From: an uncultured Verrucomicrobiota bacterium
Lineage (GTDB): Bacteria; Verrucomicrobiota; Verrucomicrobiia; Verrucomicrobiales; Verrucomicrobiaceae
Assembly (NCBI GenBank): GCA_903854655.1
Contig: CAINXC010000045.1
Span: forward strand, 1-33,737
DNA length: 33,737 nucleotides
Reading direction: 5' to 3'
Positions within the stretch are counted from its first letter, which is position 1. Each line of letters starts with the position of its first letter. The notes beneath the pieces were generated by a model. That model worked only from the letters and a program-made list of their open reading frames with translations. It had not been told where the DNA came from and searched no databases. Made by a program: the position numbers and the translations under genes. Shown piece after piece: positions 16,539 through 24,794 of this stretch.

Positions 16539-17924
16539 CTACAGTTTGGTAATGACGTAGTCCCACGTCCACAGGACTGTTTCAAGAGCAGCATAGGCGC
16601 AGCAAGCATCAAGCAGGCCGTACCGCCTCCAGGGAACCAGCCACCTCGCCCATGACCGTGCCCGTCTGCGTGCCGCCGGTCGCCTCAGTAGTGGTGGAGC
16701 AGACGGCTGATCGGTCGGCAGCGCGGCGCTGGCGGGCTTCGGCACCAGCGCTCCCGAAGCCCTCACGCAAAGCTGCTGGTAGGCCGCTATGGCACCGATG
16801 AGCATGAAGAACTCGGGCTGATAGGAGCGGTTGATCAGCCAGCCGGAGGCGATATAAGCCAGCAGCAGGGCAAACAGCGCCCCGCGCAGCCTGTCCAACT
16901 GGGGGCTCACGCCATGATAAGACACCATGGTGCGCAGGCCGCAGCACAGCACGGAAAGATAAAGCATGAGCCCGGGCAGCCCGAGATCTCCGCCGATTTG
17001 CACATAGGAGCTGTGCGTGGCCTTGGGAACGACCTTGCCTTCCCACCTGATGCTGGCGGTAAATTGCTTGTAGCCCTCCCCGCTCACCGTGCTGCGGGTC
17101 ACCCCACGAGCGATCTGCCAGACCATGACCCGCCCCACCACCCCTTCTTCGCTGCGCAAACTGGAGATCTCATGCATGCGCGGCAGCATCGAAAGCAGGC
17201 TGCCCCCGGCACCCAAGGTCAGGGCGACAACGGCGATTTTCAGCCACCAGGGTTTCCCCAGCAGAACGGAGAACACCAGCAATGCAGCCCCCACCACATA
17301 GGCGCCCTTGGACTGCGTCTCCCAGAGGCAGACGCATGCCATGGCTGCGGGAACGAGGGTCTTGAGCACCTTGGTGAACATCCCGCCCTTGCCCCTGATC
17401 ACCCCAAAGTAGAGCAAAGGAAAAATGGTGATGAGGGTGTGCCCCAGGGCGTTCGGGTTGTTCAGATTCCAATGGTTCAACGCCAGCCGGCCCTTTTCCA
17501 TGTCGGTAATTGCACGCGACTGGGTAAAATCAACCCCAACCAGGACCCCCAGGCCCATCACCGCCACACCACAGAGCGACCACCGCCACCACTTGAGGAA
17601 GCCTTCCAGCCTTTGCGGCGAGGTGAGGACGTGCAAGGTCAGAAAAAAGTAAACCAGCAGCGGCACCAGGTCGCCGATGATTGCGCCCGGCGCGGGGGCG
17701 GTCGCAATGATGTACACACCATACACCACCATGATCCATTCGTGCGGGGTGCGCATGAACCGCCAGGGAGCCCCCATGACCGAGTTCCGCTTTCGGTTCA
17801 TGAGGCCAAGAACACCCAGCGCGATGACCGGCTTGATGACATTGAACCCCGCCATCCCAGGCAGCCAGTCCTGCGGATGGATGAAATAAAGCGTAAGCAG
17901 CAAGATGACCGCCGTGAACTCCAT
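16539..17924 (-). CDS. O-antigen polymerase/ligase family membrane protein (Wzy/WaaL-like)
   Basis: This 461-residue protein has about ten transmembrane helices. NHWNLNNPNALGHTL lies before a helix, and a large periplasmic loop contains GRVMVWQIARG and ATHSSYVQIGGDLGLPGLMLYL. The H-[ST]-x-[YF] plus G..G..G pattern is the conserved catalytic-loop signature of the Wzy_C/O-antigen ligase superfamily. It would polymerise lipid-linked repeat units or ligate glycan to an acceptor; the two activities cannot be separated by sequence alone. The opening FIHPQDWLPG recalls the exosortase-associated O-ligase branch, but no exosortase gene is visible. A Pro/Arg-rich insertion (about residues 405-430) precedes the C-terminal tail. 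A second member lies at 24795-26177. Confidence 0.88.
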   Translation of the reverse strand: MEFTAVILLLTLYFIHPQDWLPGMAGFNVIKPVIALGVLGLMNRKRNSVMGAPWRFMRTPHEWIMVVYGVYIIATAPAPGAIIGDLVPLLVYFFLTLHVLTSPQRLEGFLKWWRWSLCGVAVMGLGVLVGVDFTQSRAITDMEKGRLALNHWNLNNPNALGHTLITIFPLLYFGVIRGKGGMFTKVLKTLVPAAMACVCLWETQSKGAYVVGAALLVFSVLLGKPWWLKIAVVALTLGAGGSLLSMLPRMHEISSLRSEEGVVGRVMVWQIARGVTRSTVSGEGYKQFTASIRWEGKVVPKATHSSYVQIGGDLGLPGLMLYLSVLCCGLRTMVSYHGVSPQLDRLRGALFALLLAYIASGWLINRSYQPEFFMLIGAIAAYQQLCVRASGALVPKPASAALPTDQPSAPPLLRRPAARRRARSWARWLVPWRRYGLLDACCAYAALETVLWTWDYVITKL

Positions 17925-18307
17925 GTTTTCTTCGATCTAAGCCGTCCTTATCTGCGTTGATTCCATCGCGGCTCTGCCCCTGGACAAGCCTGCAAGCCGT
18001 GGCCAGGCATCAACCAAGAAGTGAATGCCTGCCCTGTACTGATGGGGGTGTTCCGTGGATGCGGGTGCCATGAGGATCAACATCCAAACTCAAACCAAAA
18101 ACCATGCGAACCCAGCGGTTCTCTGGGGCAGTTCCGTCATATTCAGCAAGGCTGCAACGCACAAAACTGTCAGGTGCGGAATCTTCACACCACGCGCGGC
18201 CGCCACGTCGCGCGACAATCGCAGGCAACGCCCTTCGTGCCAAGAATGTAACGTTTCGGAGGGGTGCATCGCCACCCGCTCGCACTATGCATCGGCACAG
18301 GACGCGG
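17925..18307. other. Divergent intergenic region (383 bp)
   Basis: This region separates the minus-strand polymerase gene from the plus-strand GT4 gene and should hold promoters for both. The frame of the GT4 gene stays open back to 18104, but that extension is low-complexity Arg/Ser/Pro sequence that does not look like protein. No strongly matched promoter, hairpin with T-run, RNA gene or repeat was found. Confidence 0.45.
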
Positions 18308-19654
18308 ATGAATCTAGCAGCACCAAAGAGACACTTGTGGGTGATCAAACGCCGGCTCAACGAAGCTTTGCGCTACAGCCATGCCTTGCGCCATGGGCAC
18401 GGCCATGCGCTATGGGCAAGGTCGCGACTGGCTCGCTGGCCCGCCGAGCACTTGAGCCGCTTGTGCTCGGCCTACGCCCAGCTTGGTCCCGGCGTGGCGA
18501 GGCAGAGCATCAGCGCGGAACTTGCCCCCTGGATCGACGGACCCCGCGCCGGCATCTGGCGGGAGAAGCTGATCGGCAGGGAGCGCCATGCCTCCGCCAT
18601 CAAGGCCCTCGGTCACGGTTTTGTCTCGCGAACGGTGATGGTCAAAGCACCCGGAGAGAATGGTGAAAAGGGCGTGCTGATCACCTACTTTGAATACAAC
18701 TTTCAGCGGTTGCTCGACGGCATCGCGGATTATCGCGAGTTCTCGGACCGGTACTCCGTGATCTATTCGACAAGCTGGTCGCCCACAAGCTACCACCTGC
18801 TCGCCAACCTGCTGGCGGAGACCCCCGGCCCCGTCTTTGTCCAGGCCTGCAATTATGAGGAGGTGCCCGGGCTGAATTCCTTTCATCCCCGGGTGCGGTG
18901 CCTCGAAACCCTGCCCTGCGACTGGCTGCAGCCGGACCTTTACCGCCCAAGGCCGTTCGCAGAGCGCGACATCGACATTCTGGTGGTCTCCAACTGGGCG
19001 CCGTTCAAGCGCCACTGGGCTCTTTTCAATGCGCTGCGTGATCTGCCGGAGAACCTGCGAATCGTCTGCGTGGGACAGCCGGAAGTGGGGCACAGCGTGG
19101 AAACGCTGCGAGCGATGCAGCGCCTGCTGGGCGCGAAGCAAGACATTGAGTTTCTGCAGAGCATTCCCATTGAAGAGGTCACCGATCTGCAATGCCGGGC
19201 CAAGGTCAGCGCCATTTTCAGCAGACGCGAGGGCTGCTGCGTCGCCGCCACTGAATCGCTGATGGCGGGCGCCGCGCTCGCCTTGGTCAAGGGAGCGTGC
19301 ATAGGCCCGCTCGCCTATGTCAACGACCGGACCGGCTTTGCCCTGGATGATCACCGGCTCGCCGAGGGACTGCGCACGGCGCTCGCCCATGCTCACGAAC
19401 GCAGGCCGCGCGAGTATGCCGTCGAACGGCTCTCCTGCGAGGTCTCCGCCCAAAAGCTCAACGACCTGCTCAAGCGCGAGGCAGCCGCCGAAGGCCGCCC
19501 GTGGACGCGGGACATCCACACGCCCTGCTGGCGTCCTTACCCCCGCCTGCTGGAGCCGGCGGCCAAAACCGAGCTGCAGCCCGCCTACGACGAGCTGCAC
19601 CGCCGTTACCCTGCCGTGTTTCCAGACCACCTTCTGGACACGAGCCACCTATAG
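18308..19654 (+). CDS. Glycosyltransferase, GT4-like (GT-B) family
   Basis: This is a 448-residue protein. The N-terminal half is divergent, with GVLITYFEYNFQRLLDG and a V-I-Y-S-T-S-W segment. The C-terminal half is clearer: DIDILVVSNWAPFKRHWALF begins the donor-binding domain, and REGCCVAATESLMAGAAL is the E-x7-E nucleotide-sugar motif, followed by NDRTGFALDD. ATG 18308 is chosen because upstream codons are Arg/Pro-rich and unlike a protein; an ATG at 18290 is the alternative. It is followed after 5 bp by a methyltransferase gene and then another GT4, forming a plus-strand operon of three. It likely adds one sugar of the repeat unit. Confidence 0.85.
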   Translation: MNLAAPKRHLWVIKRRLNEALRYSHALRHGHGHALWARSRLARWPAEHLSRLCSAYAQLGPGVARQSISAELAPWIDGPRAGIWREKLIGRERHASAIKALGHGFVSRTVMVKAPGENGEKGVLITYFEYNFQRLLDGIADYREFSDRYSVIYSTSWSPTSYHLLANLLAETPGPVFVQACNYEEVPGLNSFHPRVRCLETLPCDWLQPDLYRPRPFAERDIDILVVSNWAPFKRHWALFNALRDLPENLRIVCVGQPEVGHSVETLRAMQRLLGAKQDIEFLQSIPIEEVTDLQCRAKVSAIFSRREGCCVAATESLMAGAALALVKGACIGPLAYVNDRTGFALDDHRLAEGLRTALAHAHERRPREYAVERLSCEVSAQKLNDLLKREAAAEGRPWTRDIHTPCWRPYPRLLEPAAKTELQPAYDELHRRYPAVFPDHLLDTSHL

Positions 19655-19659
19655 ACCCC

Positions 19660-20613
19660 ATGAGACCCGCCAGCGACTGCGCCATCTGCCACTCCCCCAG
19701 CATTGAGCGGGTGCCCTATGACAATCACGAGCGCAAGTTCAACACCACGGTGCTTCGTCACCATCTGGGAGCCATGCTCCACAAAACCGGCGTCACCAGC
19801 GAATGGCTGACCCATCGCCTGCTGTTCTCGCCCACGCAAAACATCGTGCGCTGCCGCCAGTGCGGCTACGGTTGTTACGAAAGAGACTTCTCTCCTGGCG
19901 AACTGGAGCGCTATTACGGGCGGCGCTATTTCCTCGCGGGCGGCCTGCCGGAGGAACAGTGGGATGACTTTGGCTACGTGGACCAGCACTTCAAAACCCG
20001 CGGCCAGTGGGCCTTTGTCTCTCCCCATCTGGACCGGTCATCAGAGATCAGGATGCTCGACATCGGCGCCGCTGCCAGCCGCATGTCACGATTGATCAAG
20101 CACCACCTTGGAGACCGTGTCGAATGTGCGGTGGTGGAGCCTGGAGAAGGCTGGACCGGCTACTATCAGCATCACGGCATCCGTGTCGCCGGGCGTTTCT
20201 TCCCATGCCCGGACGAGCAACAGTACGACTATGTCCACACCTCGCACTGGCTGGAGCATGTGGAGCGGCTGGAGCCCGTCCTCCAGGGGCTTCGCGACCG
20301 CACCCGCACCGGCGGCCTCTGTTTCATCGAGGTGCCCAACTGCGACGCCACCTACTTCGCCCGCGCCTTCCCGGACGCCCCGCACATCCACTTCTTCACC
20401 GCCGCTTCGCTGCCACTCGCCATGAAGCAGCATGGCTTTGAGCCTGTCCAGGTGGCGGAGTGCGCCATGCCAAACCCTGAGTACTTCCACTTTCGCTACC
20501 GCACCGACAGCCTGACCGAAGACGAACGCCTGACCGTCGAGAAGACGGAGTCGTCCATCGAACAAGTGCCAGGAGGCAGCCTCCTGCGCGGCCTCTTCCG
20601 GGCCGTGGCCTGA
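19660..20613 (+). CDS. Class I SAM methyltransferase with N-terminal zinc-ribbon
   Basis: This 317-residue protein starts with C-x-x-C (Cys7, Cys10), and a second cysteine group RCRQCGYGC lies at about 64-72. Together they suggest a small zinc-binding domain like that seen in NDP-sugar C-methyltransferases and related enzymes. The SAM motif I is MLDIGAAAS (about 122-130), with YDYVHTSHWLEHVE and TGGLCFIEVPN as motifs II/III. The C-terminal sequence PHIHFFTAASLPLAMKQHGF is common in sugar methyltransferases of surface-polysaccharide loci. The ATG lies 5 bp after the upstream stop and 11 bp separate the end from the next gene, so this is an operon. No Shine-Dalgarno is visible before the start. 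It probably methylates a sugar or the glycan end. Confidence 0.88.
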   Translation: MRPASDCAICHSPSIERVPYDNHERKFNTTVLRHHLGAMLHKTGVTSEWLTHRLLFSPTQNIVRCRQCGYGCYERDFSPGELERYYGRRYFLAGGLPEEQWDDFGYVDQHFKTRGQWAFVSPHLDRSSEIRMLDIGAAASRMSRLIKHHLGDRVECAVVEPGEGWTGYYQHHGIRVAGRFFPCPDEQQYDYVHTSHWLEHVERLEPVLQGLRDRTRTGGLCFIEVPNCDATYFARAFPDAPHIHFFTAASLPLAMKQHGFEPVQVAECAMPNPEYFHFRYRTDSLTEDERLTVEKTESSIEQVPGGSLLRGLFRAVA

Positions 20614-20624
20614 CCTCTTACCCC

Positions 20625-21734
20625 ATGAAGCGCCTCCTCTATTTCGTCGATCTGGTGCCGCGCGTTCCAGTGGGCGGCACCATCTGGCTTACCGCCCTGG
20701 CGGCACCGCTGCTCGCCTGCGGAGTCGAGCTTCATGTGGTGCTCTCCGGCGACGCTTATGAAAAATTCGTGCGCGAGTTTCAGGACAACGGCGGGAAGCT
20801 CATCATCGAGCCGGCCATGCGACACAAATTTGATGCAGCGGCGGCACGACGCATCCTGGAGCAGATACAGCCAGATGCCGTGTGCTTCATGTTCTATCCC
20901 ATGCTTTCGCGCCCCGTGCTCAAGGCGGCGAGCTTTCCCTCGGTCAGGAGGGCCTATTACATCGACCAGAGTTCCAAACCACTGCAACAGCAGTCGGGCT
21001 TGAAAAAGCTGTTTGTAACTCTACGCGGCTGGCTGATGGGCAGGCGCTACAACACCATCATCACCGTCTCCGACTTCAAGCGCGGCCGCCTTGTCCAACG
21101 GCTGGGATTGCCAGCCAGCCGCATCCACCGCATCTACAACGGTGTGGAAACCTTCAAGTATGACCACCCGCCCGCGAGCATCGCGGCCGATGCGCCCCTG
21201 CTTTACGTGGGACAAATTGCGGACTTCAAGGGGGTGCCCACGCTTCTGACGGCCTACCGCCAGTTTTGTCAAAGCAGTCCGGACGCCCCCTGCCTGCACA
21301 TCGCAGGGGATGGCCCGATGCGCGAGGAATTGGAAAAGCGGGTGCAGGAGTGGGGGCTTGCCGACCGGATCAAGTTTTTGGGCCAGCGCGGCGACGTGCC
21401 GGAGTTGATGATGTCAGCACGGCTGATCCTGATCCCGAGCGAGTGGGACGAGGCCTGCGCTTTCGTCGCCATCGAGGCCATGCTCGCAGGCCGGCCTGTG
21501 ATCGCTTCGGACGCTGGTTCTCTGGCGGAGCTGCTGGGAGACAACGGCATCACTCACCGGGCGGGAGACGCGGCCGAACTTGCGCAAAAGCTGGAGGAAT
21601 GGCTGAAACCAGAAAGCATCACCGCGCTGGAGAGCCGCGCCGCAAATCTGAGACAGCGGGCACTTGCCGAATTCAACCTGGACAAAATGGTCACCCAATA
21701 TGCGAACCTGTGGGCGGAGGTCGCTGAAGCCTGA
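20625..21734 (+). CDS. Glycosyltransferase, GT4 family
   Basis: This is a 369-residue GT-B enzyme. The N-terminal domain opens MKRLLYFVDLVPRVPVGGT. The linker region has TIITVSDFKRGRLVQRLGL and IHRIYNGVE, the usual GT4 hinge ('vS....' and 'v..NGvD'). The donor-binding half has PLLYVGQIADFKGVPTLL, LHIAGDGP and the E-x7-E motif in EACAFVAIEAMLAGRPVIAS. All expected motifs are present and the length is normal. It is the last gene of the plus-strand trio. It would transfer a hexose-type donor to the lipid-linked oligosaccharide; specificity is not readable. Confidence 0.93.
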   Translation: MKRLLYFVDLVPRVPVGGTIWLTALAAPLLACGVELHVVLSGDAYEKFVREFQDNGGKLIIEPAMRHKFDAAAARRILEQIQPDAVCFMFYPMLSRPVLKAASFPSVRRAYYIDQSSKPLQQQSGLKKLFVTLRGWLMGRRYNTIITVSDFKRGRLVQRLGLPASRIHRIYNGVETFKYDHPPASIAADAPLLYVGQIADFKGVPTLLTAYRQFCQSSPDAPCLHIAGDGPMREELEKRVQEWGLADRIKFLGQRGDVPELMMSARLILIPSEWDEACAFVAIEAMLAGRPVIASDAGSLAELLGDNGITHRAGDAAELAQKLEEWLKPESITALESRAANLRQRALAEFNLDKMVTQYANLWAEVAEA

Positions 21735-21782
21735 GCCCGTTCATACCGAGAACCACCTCCACGGTCACTTGTTCGTCTGATT

Positions 21783-21960
21783 CTAGGTGGGAAGGATCGG
21801 AAGGAACAGGTCGCGCTCGTCAATCCGGTCCGTCGACGTCGCACGGGCGCAGGAACCCGGGGTAACAGTAGTACTTGGGGATGTTTTCTGGAAAGCACCC
21901 ATAAGAATGCCCTTGAACAGTTGGAGTGCGACTTGTTGGGTTTCGCAGAGTGTGGACACG
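21783..21960 (-). pseudogene. C-terminal fragment of a third copy of the tandem GT-C-like membrane protein
   Basis: Read on the minus strand, about 21841-21930 gives FPENIPKYYCYPGFLRPCDVDG. This lines up with IPQNFRQYYYYPGFIRRYDLDW of the two full copies, and the DNA itself matches base for base over most of this block. After a frame change the sequence continues DRIDERDLFLPILPT and a TAG at 21783-21785. That matches the DRVGETCLFLPFVPE end of the full copies. The roughly 50 codons between these two blocks are deleted and everything N-terminal is missing. It is therefore a relic, on the strand opposite to the intact pair and about 7 kb away. Confidence 0.75.
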
Positions 21961-22011
21961 CCCACACGAAAATTTCCATAGCCGCTCGCGAAACCAGTTG
22001 ATCAAGAATTA

Positions 22012-23319
22012 TTAACTTTCATCCGCCTGTTCATGCGTAAGCGCTGGGCCGTCGCTCGCATCCACCAGGCCCTCCATCACCATGCCAGCGATTTCGGCCT
22101 GCTTGTCGATGTGATAGCGCCGGATCGTCGCCCGGCTCTCCTCCGGGAGGCCCCAGGCGTTTTGCTCCCAGCGGAGCAGCATGAGACGCAACTGTTCCGC
22201 AATGCCTTGCACATCATCCGGCCGCACCACGGGGAGCAGGCAGTCCTTCATCACATCGGCGGTTTCACTGTCTTCAACGGCCAGGCCCAGGATCGGCTTC
22301 TGAAAGGCAAAGTACTCGAACAGCTTCGTGGGCATCGACGTGCGATCATAGGGCACCACCAGGAGAACATCCGCCTCGCCCACCCGTTGCTGCGCCTGGG
22401 CGAAGGGCATGATCGGCTCCAGCGACACCACGTCGGCAATGCCAAACCGGTCCACCAACGGCTGGTGCTCCATCGTGTCCGGCCCCACACAGCTAAGCCT
22501 GAACCGCCCCGCCAGAGAGCGCTCCCGATGCAGCACGGAGATCGCCTCGAACAGCCCCTGGGGGCCGCTGATGCCGGGGTAAAAGGCGCCTGCATGAATC
22601 ATGCGCAGCTCCCCGACGCCTGTGCGGTGCGCATTCGCCACGCCCGCCGGCAGCGTCTCATAGCCGTGCCGGATGAGCGTGGCCTTGTCGCGAAGCGTCG
22701 GCTCGTAGCGCGCCAGCGTCATGTCCGCCGCCCGCTTTGCCACGAACAGAAGCGCGTCCACCCACTTCATTTCCTCCGCCTCCCGCGCCTCAATGGCGCG
22801 CCACTGCCTGGCGGTGCGGTGCTCCCGATACGGCAGGGCCGCCCACAGATCACTAAAGTGCGCTATCCAGGGCACCTTGAATTCTTGCTTCAGCCGCATC
22901 GCCACCACGGCGCTCACGTGCTTCGGCTGGCGGGAATAAATCAGGTCCGGCCGATGCTCCCGCATCCAGGGGCGGATGCGCCTCAGCGCCGGATACTCCC
23001 AGCCCAGGTGAATGTCCGAAACACCCAGGGCGACGAGCATCCGGTACACCACCTTGCGCAGCCGGGGATGGCGGCCCAGAAGCCCCTCCGGGCTGGCGAC
23101 CCGGATGATCTCCATGTCCGGCGGCAGCCCCTCAAGCAGCCCCGGGTCTGCCTTCAAGTTCCAATGGCGCTCCGTCGTCGTCAGCACCGTCACCTTCCAG
23201 CCCCGGCGATGAATGGCGAGCGCCCACATGCGCATCAGCACCGAGTCAGGCCCGAGAATGGGCGGAAAGTTGTGGGACACGATCAACACGTGCCGCTGCG
23301 GCTGGGGATCAGAATGCAT
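22012..23319 (-). CDS. Glycosyltransferase, GT4 family (WcaI-like N-terminus)
   Basis: This is a 435-residue GT-B enzyme. The N-terminal VLIVSHNFPPILGPDSVLM and RRGWKVTVLTT are the standard start of the family that includes colanic-acid WcaI-type transferases. The second half has LRMIHAGAFYPGISGPQGLF and EADVLLVVPYDRTSMPTKLFEYFAFQKPILGL. In that motif P-T-K-x-x-E-Y replaces the usual E-x7-E, as it does in this subgroup. ATG 23319 is preferred to a TTG one codon earlier. Its 3' end is 51 bp from the pseudogene fragment at 21783-21960. It lies 136 bp downstream of the GT2 gene on the same strand. Confidence 0.9.
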   Translation of the reverse strand: MHSDPQPQRHVLIVSHNFPPILGPDSVLMRMWALAIHRRGWKVTVLTTTERHWNLKADPGLLEGLPPDMEIIRVASPEGLLGRHPRLRKVVYRMLVALGVSDIHLGWEYPALRRIRPWMREHRPDLIYSRQPKHVSAVVAMRLKQEFKVPWIAHFSDLWAALPYREHRTARQWRAIEAREAEEMKWVDALLFVAKRAADMTLARYEPTLRDKATLIRHGYETLPAGVANAHRTGVGELRMIHAGAFYPGISGPQGLFEAISVLHRERSLAGRFRLSCVGPDTMEHQPLVDRFGIADVVSLEPIMPFAQAQQRVGEADVLLVVPYDRTSMPTKLFEYFAFQKPILGLAVEDSETADVMKDCLLPVVRPDDVQGIAEQLRLMLLRWEQNAWGLPEESRATIRRYHIDKQAEIAGMVMEGLVDASDGPALTHEQADES

Positions 23320-23455
23320 CAAGAAGGGGGTCGCAGAATGGGCCCGCCTGCCGGTGCCTCAAACCAACCTTTTCGTCACAACCGCCCGCTTGCCGGGCTC
23401 CCGCTGCTCTTCGGGCCGCTTCCGGCAATAAGGGAGGCTCCCTCCCACCCTTTTT

Positions 23456-24259
23456 TCAACGGCTTGGGGAAGCCCTGAAAAAGGACTCCCGAATCCAGGC
23501 CGCCAGGCGTTGACGGGCGGCGCGGAGGTCTGACAGGCTGGTGATGTCTTTGGAACCGACCAAACCCCGGGCGCAAAGCTGGATGGAGGCGACGGGGCCC
23601 AGCCAGGCCACCTTGAGACCATGCTTGCGGGCGAGACGAAACGTGACATGCGCGAACTCACCGTCACGGGTGTGCCCGTTGCGCCGGTAGCTGAACGGAA
23701 AGCGGAGCCGTTTGCACAGGTGGCCGCGCCGCACCTGAGCGACCGCCCAAGCATAGTCCTCGGCGGTGGGGGCCGCTTCGTCGAAGGGCATCTGCTCCCA
23801 CAGGCTGCGGCGGAACATGCCCATGCTGTTGCTGTAAATGGAGCCAAATTTGAGGCCCTTGGCGCGCAGTTCATTCCAGTCGATCGCATCGCTGTAGCAG
23901 GGATCATCGTCCCACCTGCCGCTGACGCAGGCGGTGCAGGGATCGCTCATGGCCTCCACCATGGAGGCGAGAGTGCCGGGCGACTCCAGCACGGTGTGCG
24001 AGCTGAGCACGAGCACCAGGTCGGTAGGGAGCTGGCGCACGCCGAAATTGAGGACCTTGGAATGCTCGTAGCGGTCGCTCCAGCAAACCACCCGCCCGCC
24101 CGCAGCCTCAATCAGGCTGCTTGAGCCATCCATGCTGCCGCTGTCAACGCCCAGGATCGAGTCCGGTTGCAGCGTCTGCTGCTTCAGCGCCTCCAGCACG
24201 GCGGGCAGGGTGTCCGCAGAATTGGAGAATCGAATAAGAACGCCGAGGGAGGGGTTCAT
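23456..24259 (-). CDS. Glycosyltransferase family 2
   Basis: This is a 267-residue GT-A enzyme. It has GVLIRFSNSADTLPAVLEAL, then ILGVDSGSMDGSSSLI, then LNFGVRQLPTDLVLVLSSHT, where many GT2 members carry a DxD; here the acidic pair is replaced by S-S-H. The acceptor half has SNSMGMFRRSLWEQMPFDE and AEDYAWAVAQVRRG, with the conserved E-D of the catalytic base region. Relatives are often annotated as rhamnosyl-type GT2 enzymes. The ATG at 24259 overlaps the TGA of the small upstream gene (ATGA), so the pair is co-translated. The longer open frame to 24340 is rejected because it overlaps that gene. Confidence 0.87.
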   Translation of the reverse strand: MNPSLGVLIRFSNSADTLPAVLEALKQQTLQPDSILGVDSGSMDGSSSLIEAAGGRVVCWSDRYEHSKVLNFGVRQLPTDLVLVLSSHTVLESPGTLASMVEAMSDPCTACVSGRWDDDPCYSDAIDWNELRAKGLKFGSIYSNSMGMFRRSLWEQMPFDEAAPTAEDYAWAVAQVRRGHLCKRLRFPFSYRRNGHTRDGEFAHVTFRLARKHGLKVAWLGPVASIQLCARGLVGSKDITSLSDLRAARQRLAAWIRESFFRASPSR

Positions 24260-24549
24260 GGCTGAAGGGCGATGCCGAAATCGAGGGAGGGCGCGTGTTG
24301 CTCGCAAAGGGCCTGCAGGGTGCCGGCAAGCCGCACACATTGCGAATCAAAACTGGCGGGAGCGAGCTTGCCCTTGTCCGCCACGAAAATGGGGTGCACA
24401 CCGGACGAAGCCCAGGGCCGGAAGGTTCGATACAAATAGGAGGTGACCGGCTTGGTGAGGTCGCGCAATGCGTCGCGCGACTGCACCATCAACGCAGCGA
24501 GGATGATGCGAATGGTTCCAGGGCTGATGGTGCGCGGTGTCACGGGCAT
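24256..24549 (-). CDS. Small conserved-looking protein of unknown function
   Basis: This 97-residue protein is encoded directly before the GT2 gene, and its TGA lies inside the ATGA that starts that gene. Codon use is normal for the window, with third positions strongly G/C and no low-complexity stretch, which supports a real gene. It has an amphipathic N-terminal third (TIRIILAALMVQSRDALRDL), then a SGVHPIFVADKG segment and a Cys-containing C-terminus. No signal peptide, clear membrane helix or domain is recognised. A GTG at 24633 would add 28 residues; ATG 24549 is chosen as more typical. It may assist or regulate the coupled glycosyltransferase. Confidence 0.55.
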   Translation of the reverse strand: MPVTPRTISPGTIRIILAALMVQSRDALRDLTKPVTSYLYRTFRPWASSGVHPIFVADKGKLAPASFDSQCVRLAGTLQALCEQHAPSLDFGIALQP

Positions 24550-24773
24550 TGTGGCTTTGAATGGCGAATCGCGGTCTCCGGAATCAGACGGTTGCAGCCT
24601 TGTTTTCGCAGGGGCGTGCGACAATAACGACACCGAAGGCGACGAGCATCGGCAGCGACGGCCTGAAAGCGGCGAGGGGGCGAAGCGCTGAAAATGCTTT
24701 CATGGACCACAGTATGGCTCCGGCCCATGCAGGACACCACTCCCGCAGTTGAGGGGAAAGCATTGCAGGACGA

Positions 24774-24782
24774 TGGTATAAC
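24774..24782 (+). promoter_or_regulatory. Possible extended -10 promoter element
   Basis: TGGTATAAC matches an extended -10 (TGn plus TATAAC) without a well-spaced -35. Its end is only 12 bp before the ATG at 24795, so a transcript starting about 7 bp downstream would have almost no leader. No Shine-Dalgarno is present, which fits leaderless or near-leaderless translation of the O-antigen ligase gene. Confidence 0.3.
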
Positions 24783-24794
24783 GTTTCCTGCACG

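Noticed and set aside
16914..17960. Plus-strand open frame of 348 codons over the polymerase/ligase gene
   Set aside because: Low-complexity His/Pro/Gln translation, antisense to a membrane protein with family motifs.
18104..18307. N-terminal extension of the GT4 gene
   Set aside because: Arg/Ser/Pro-rich, unlike a GT-B N-terminus; more likely 5' leader.
18410..19648. Minus-strand open frame of 412 codons over the GT4 gene at 18308-19654
   Set aside because: No recognisable motif; antisense shadow caused by GC-rich third positions.
22033..23478. Plus-strand open frame of 481 codons over the GT4 gene
   Set aside because: His/Arg/Pro-rich antisense shadow of a clear glycosyltransferase.
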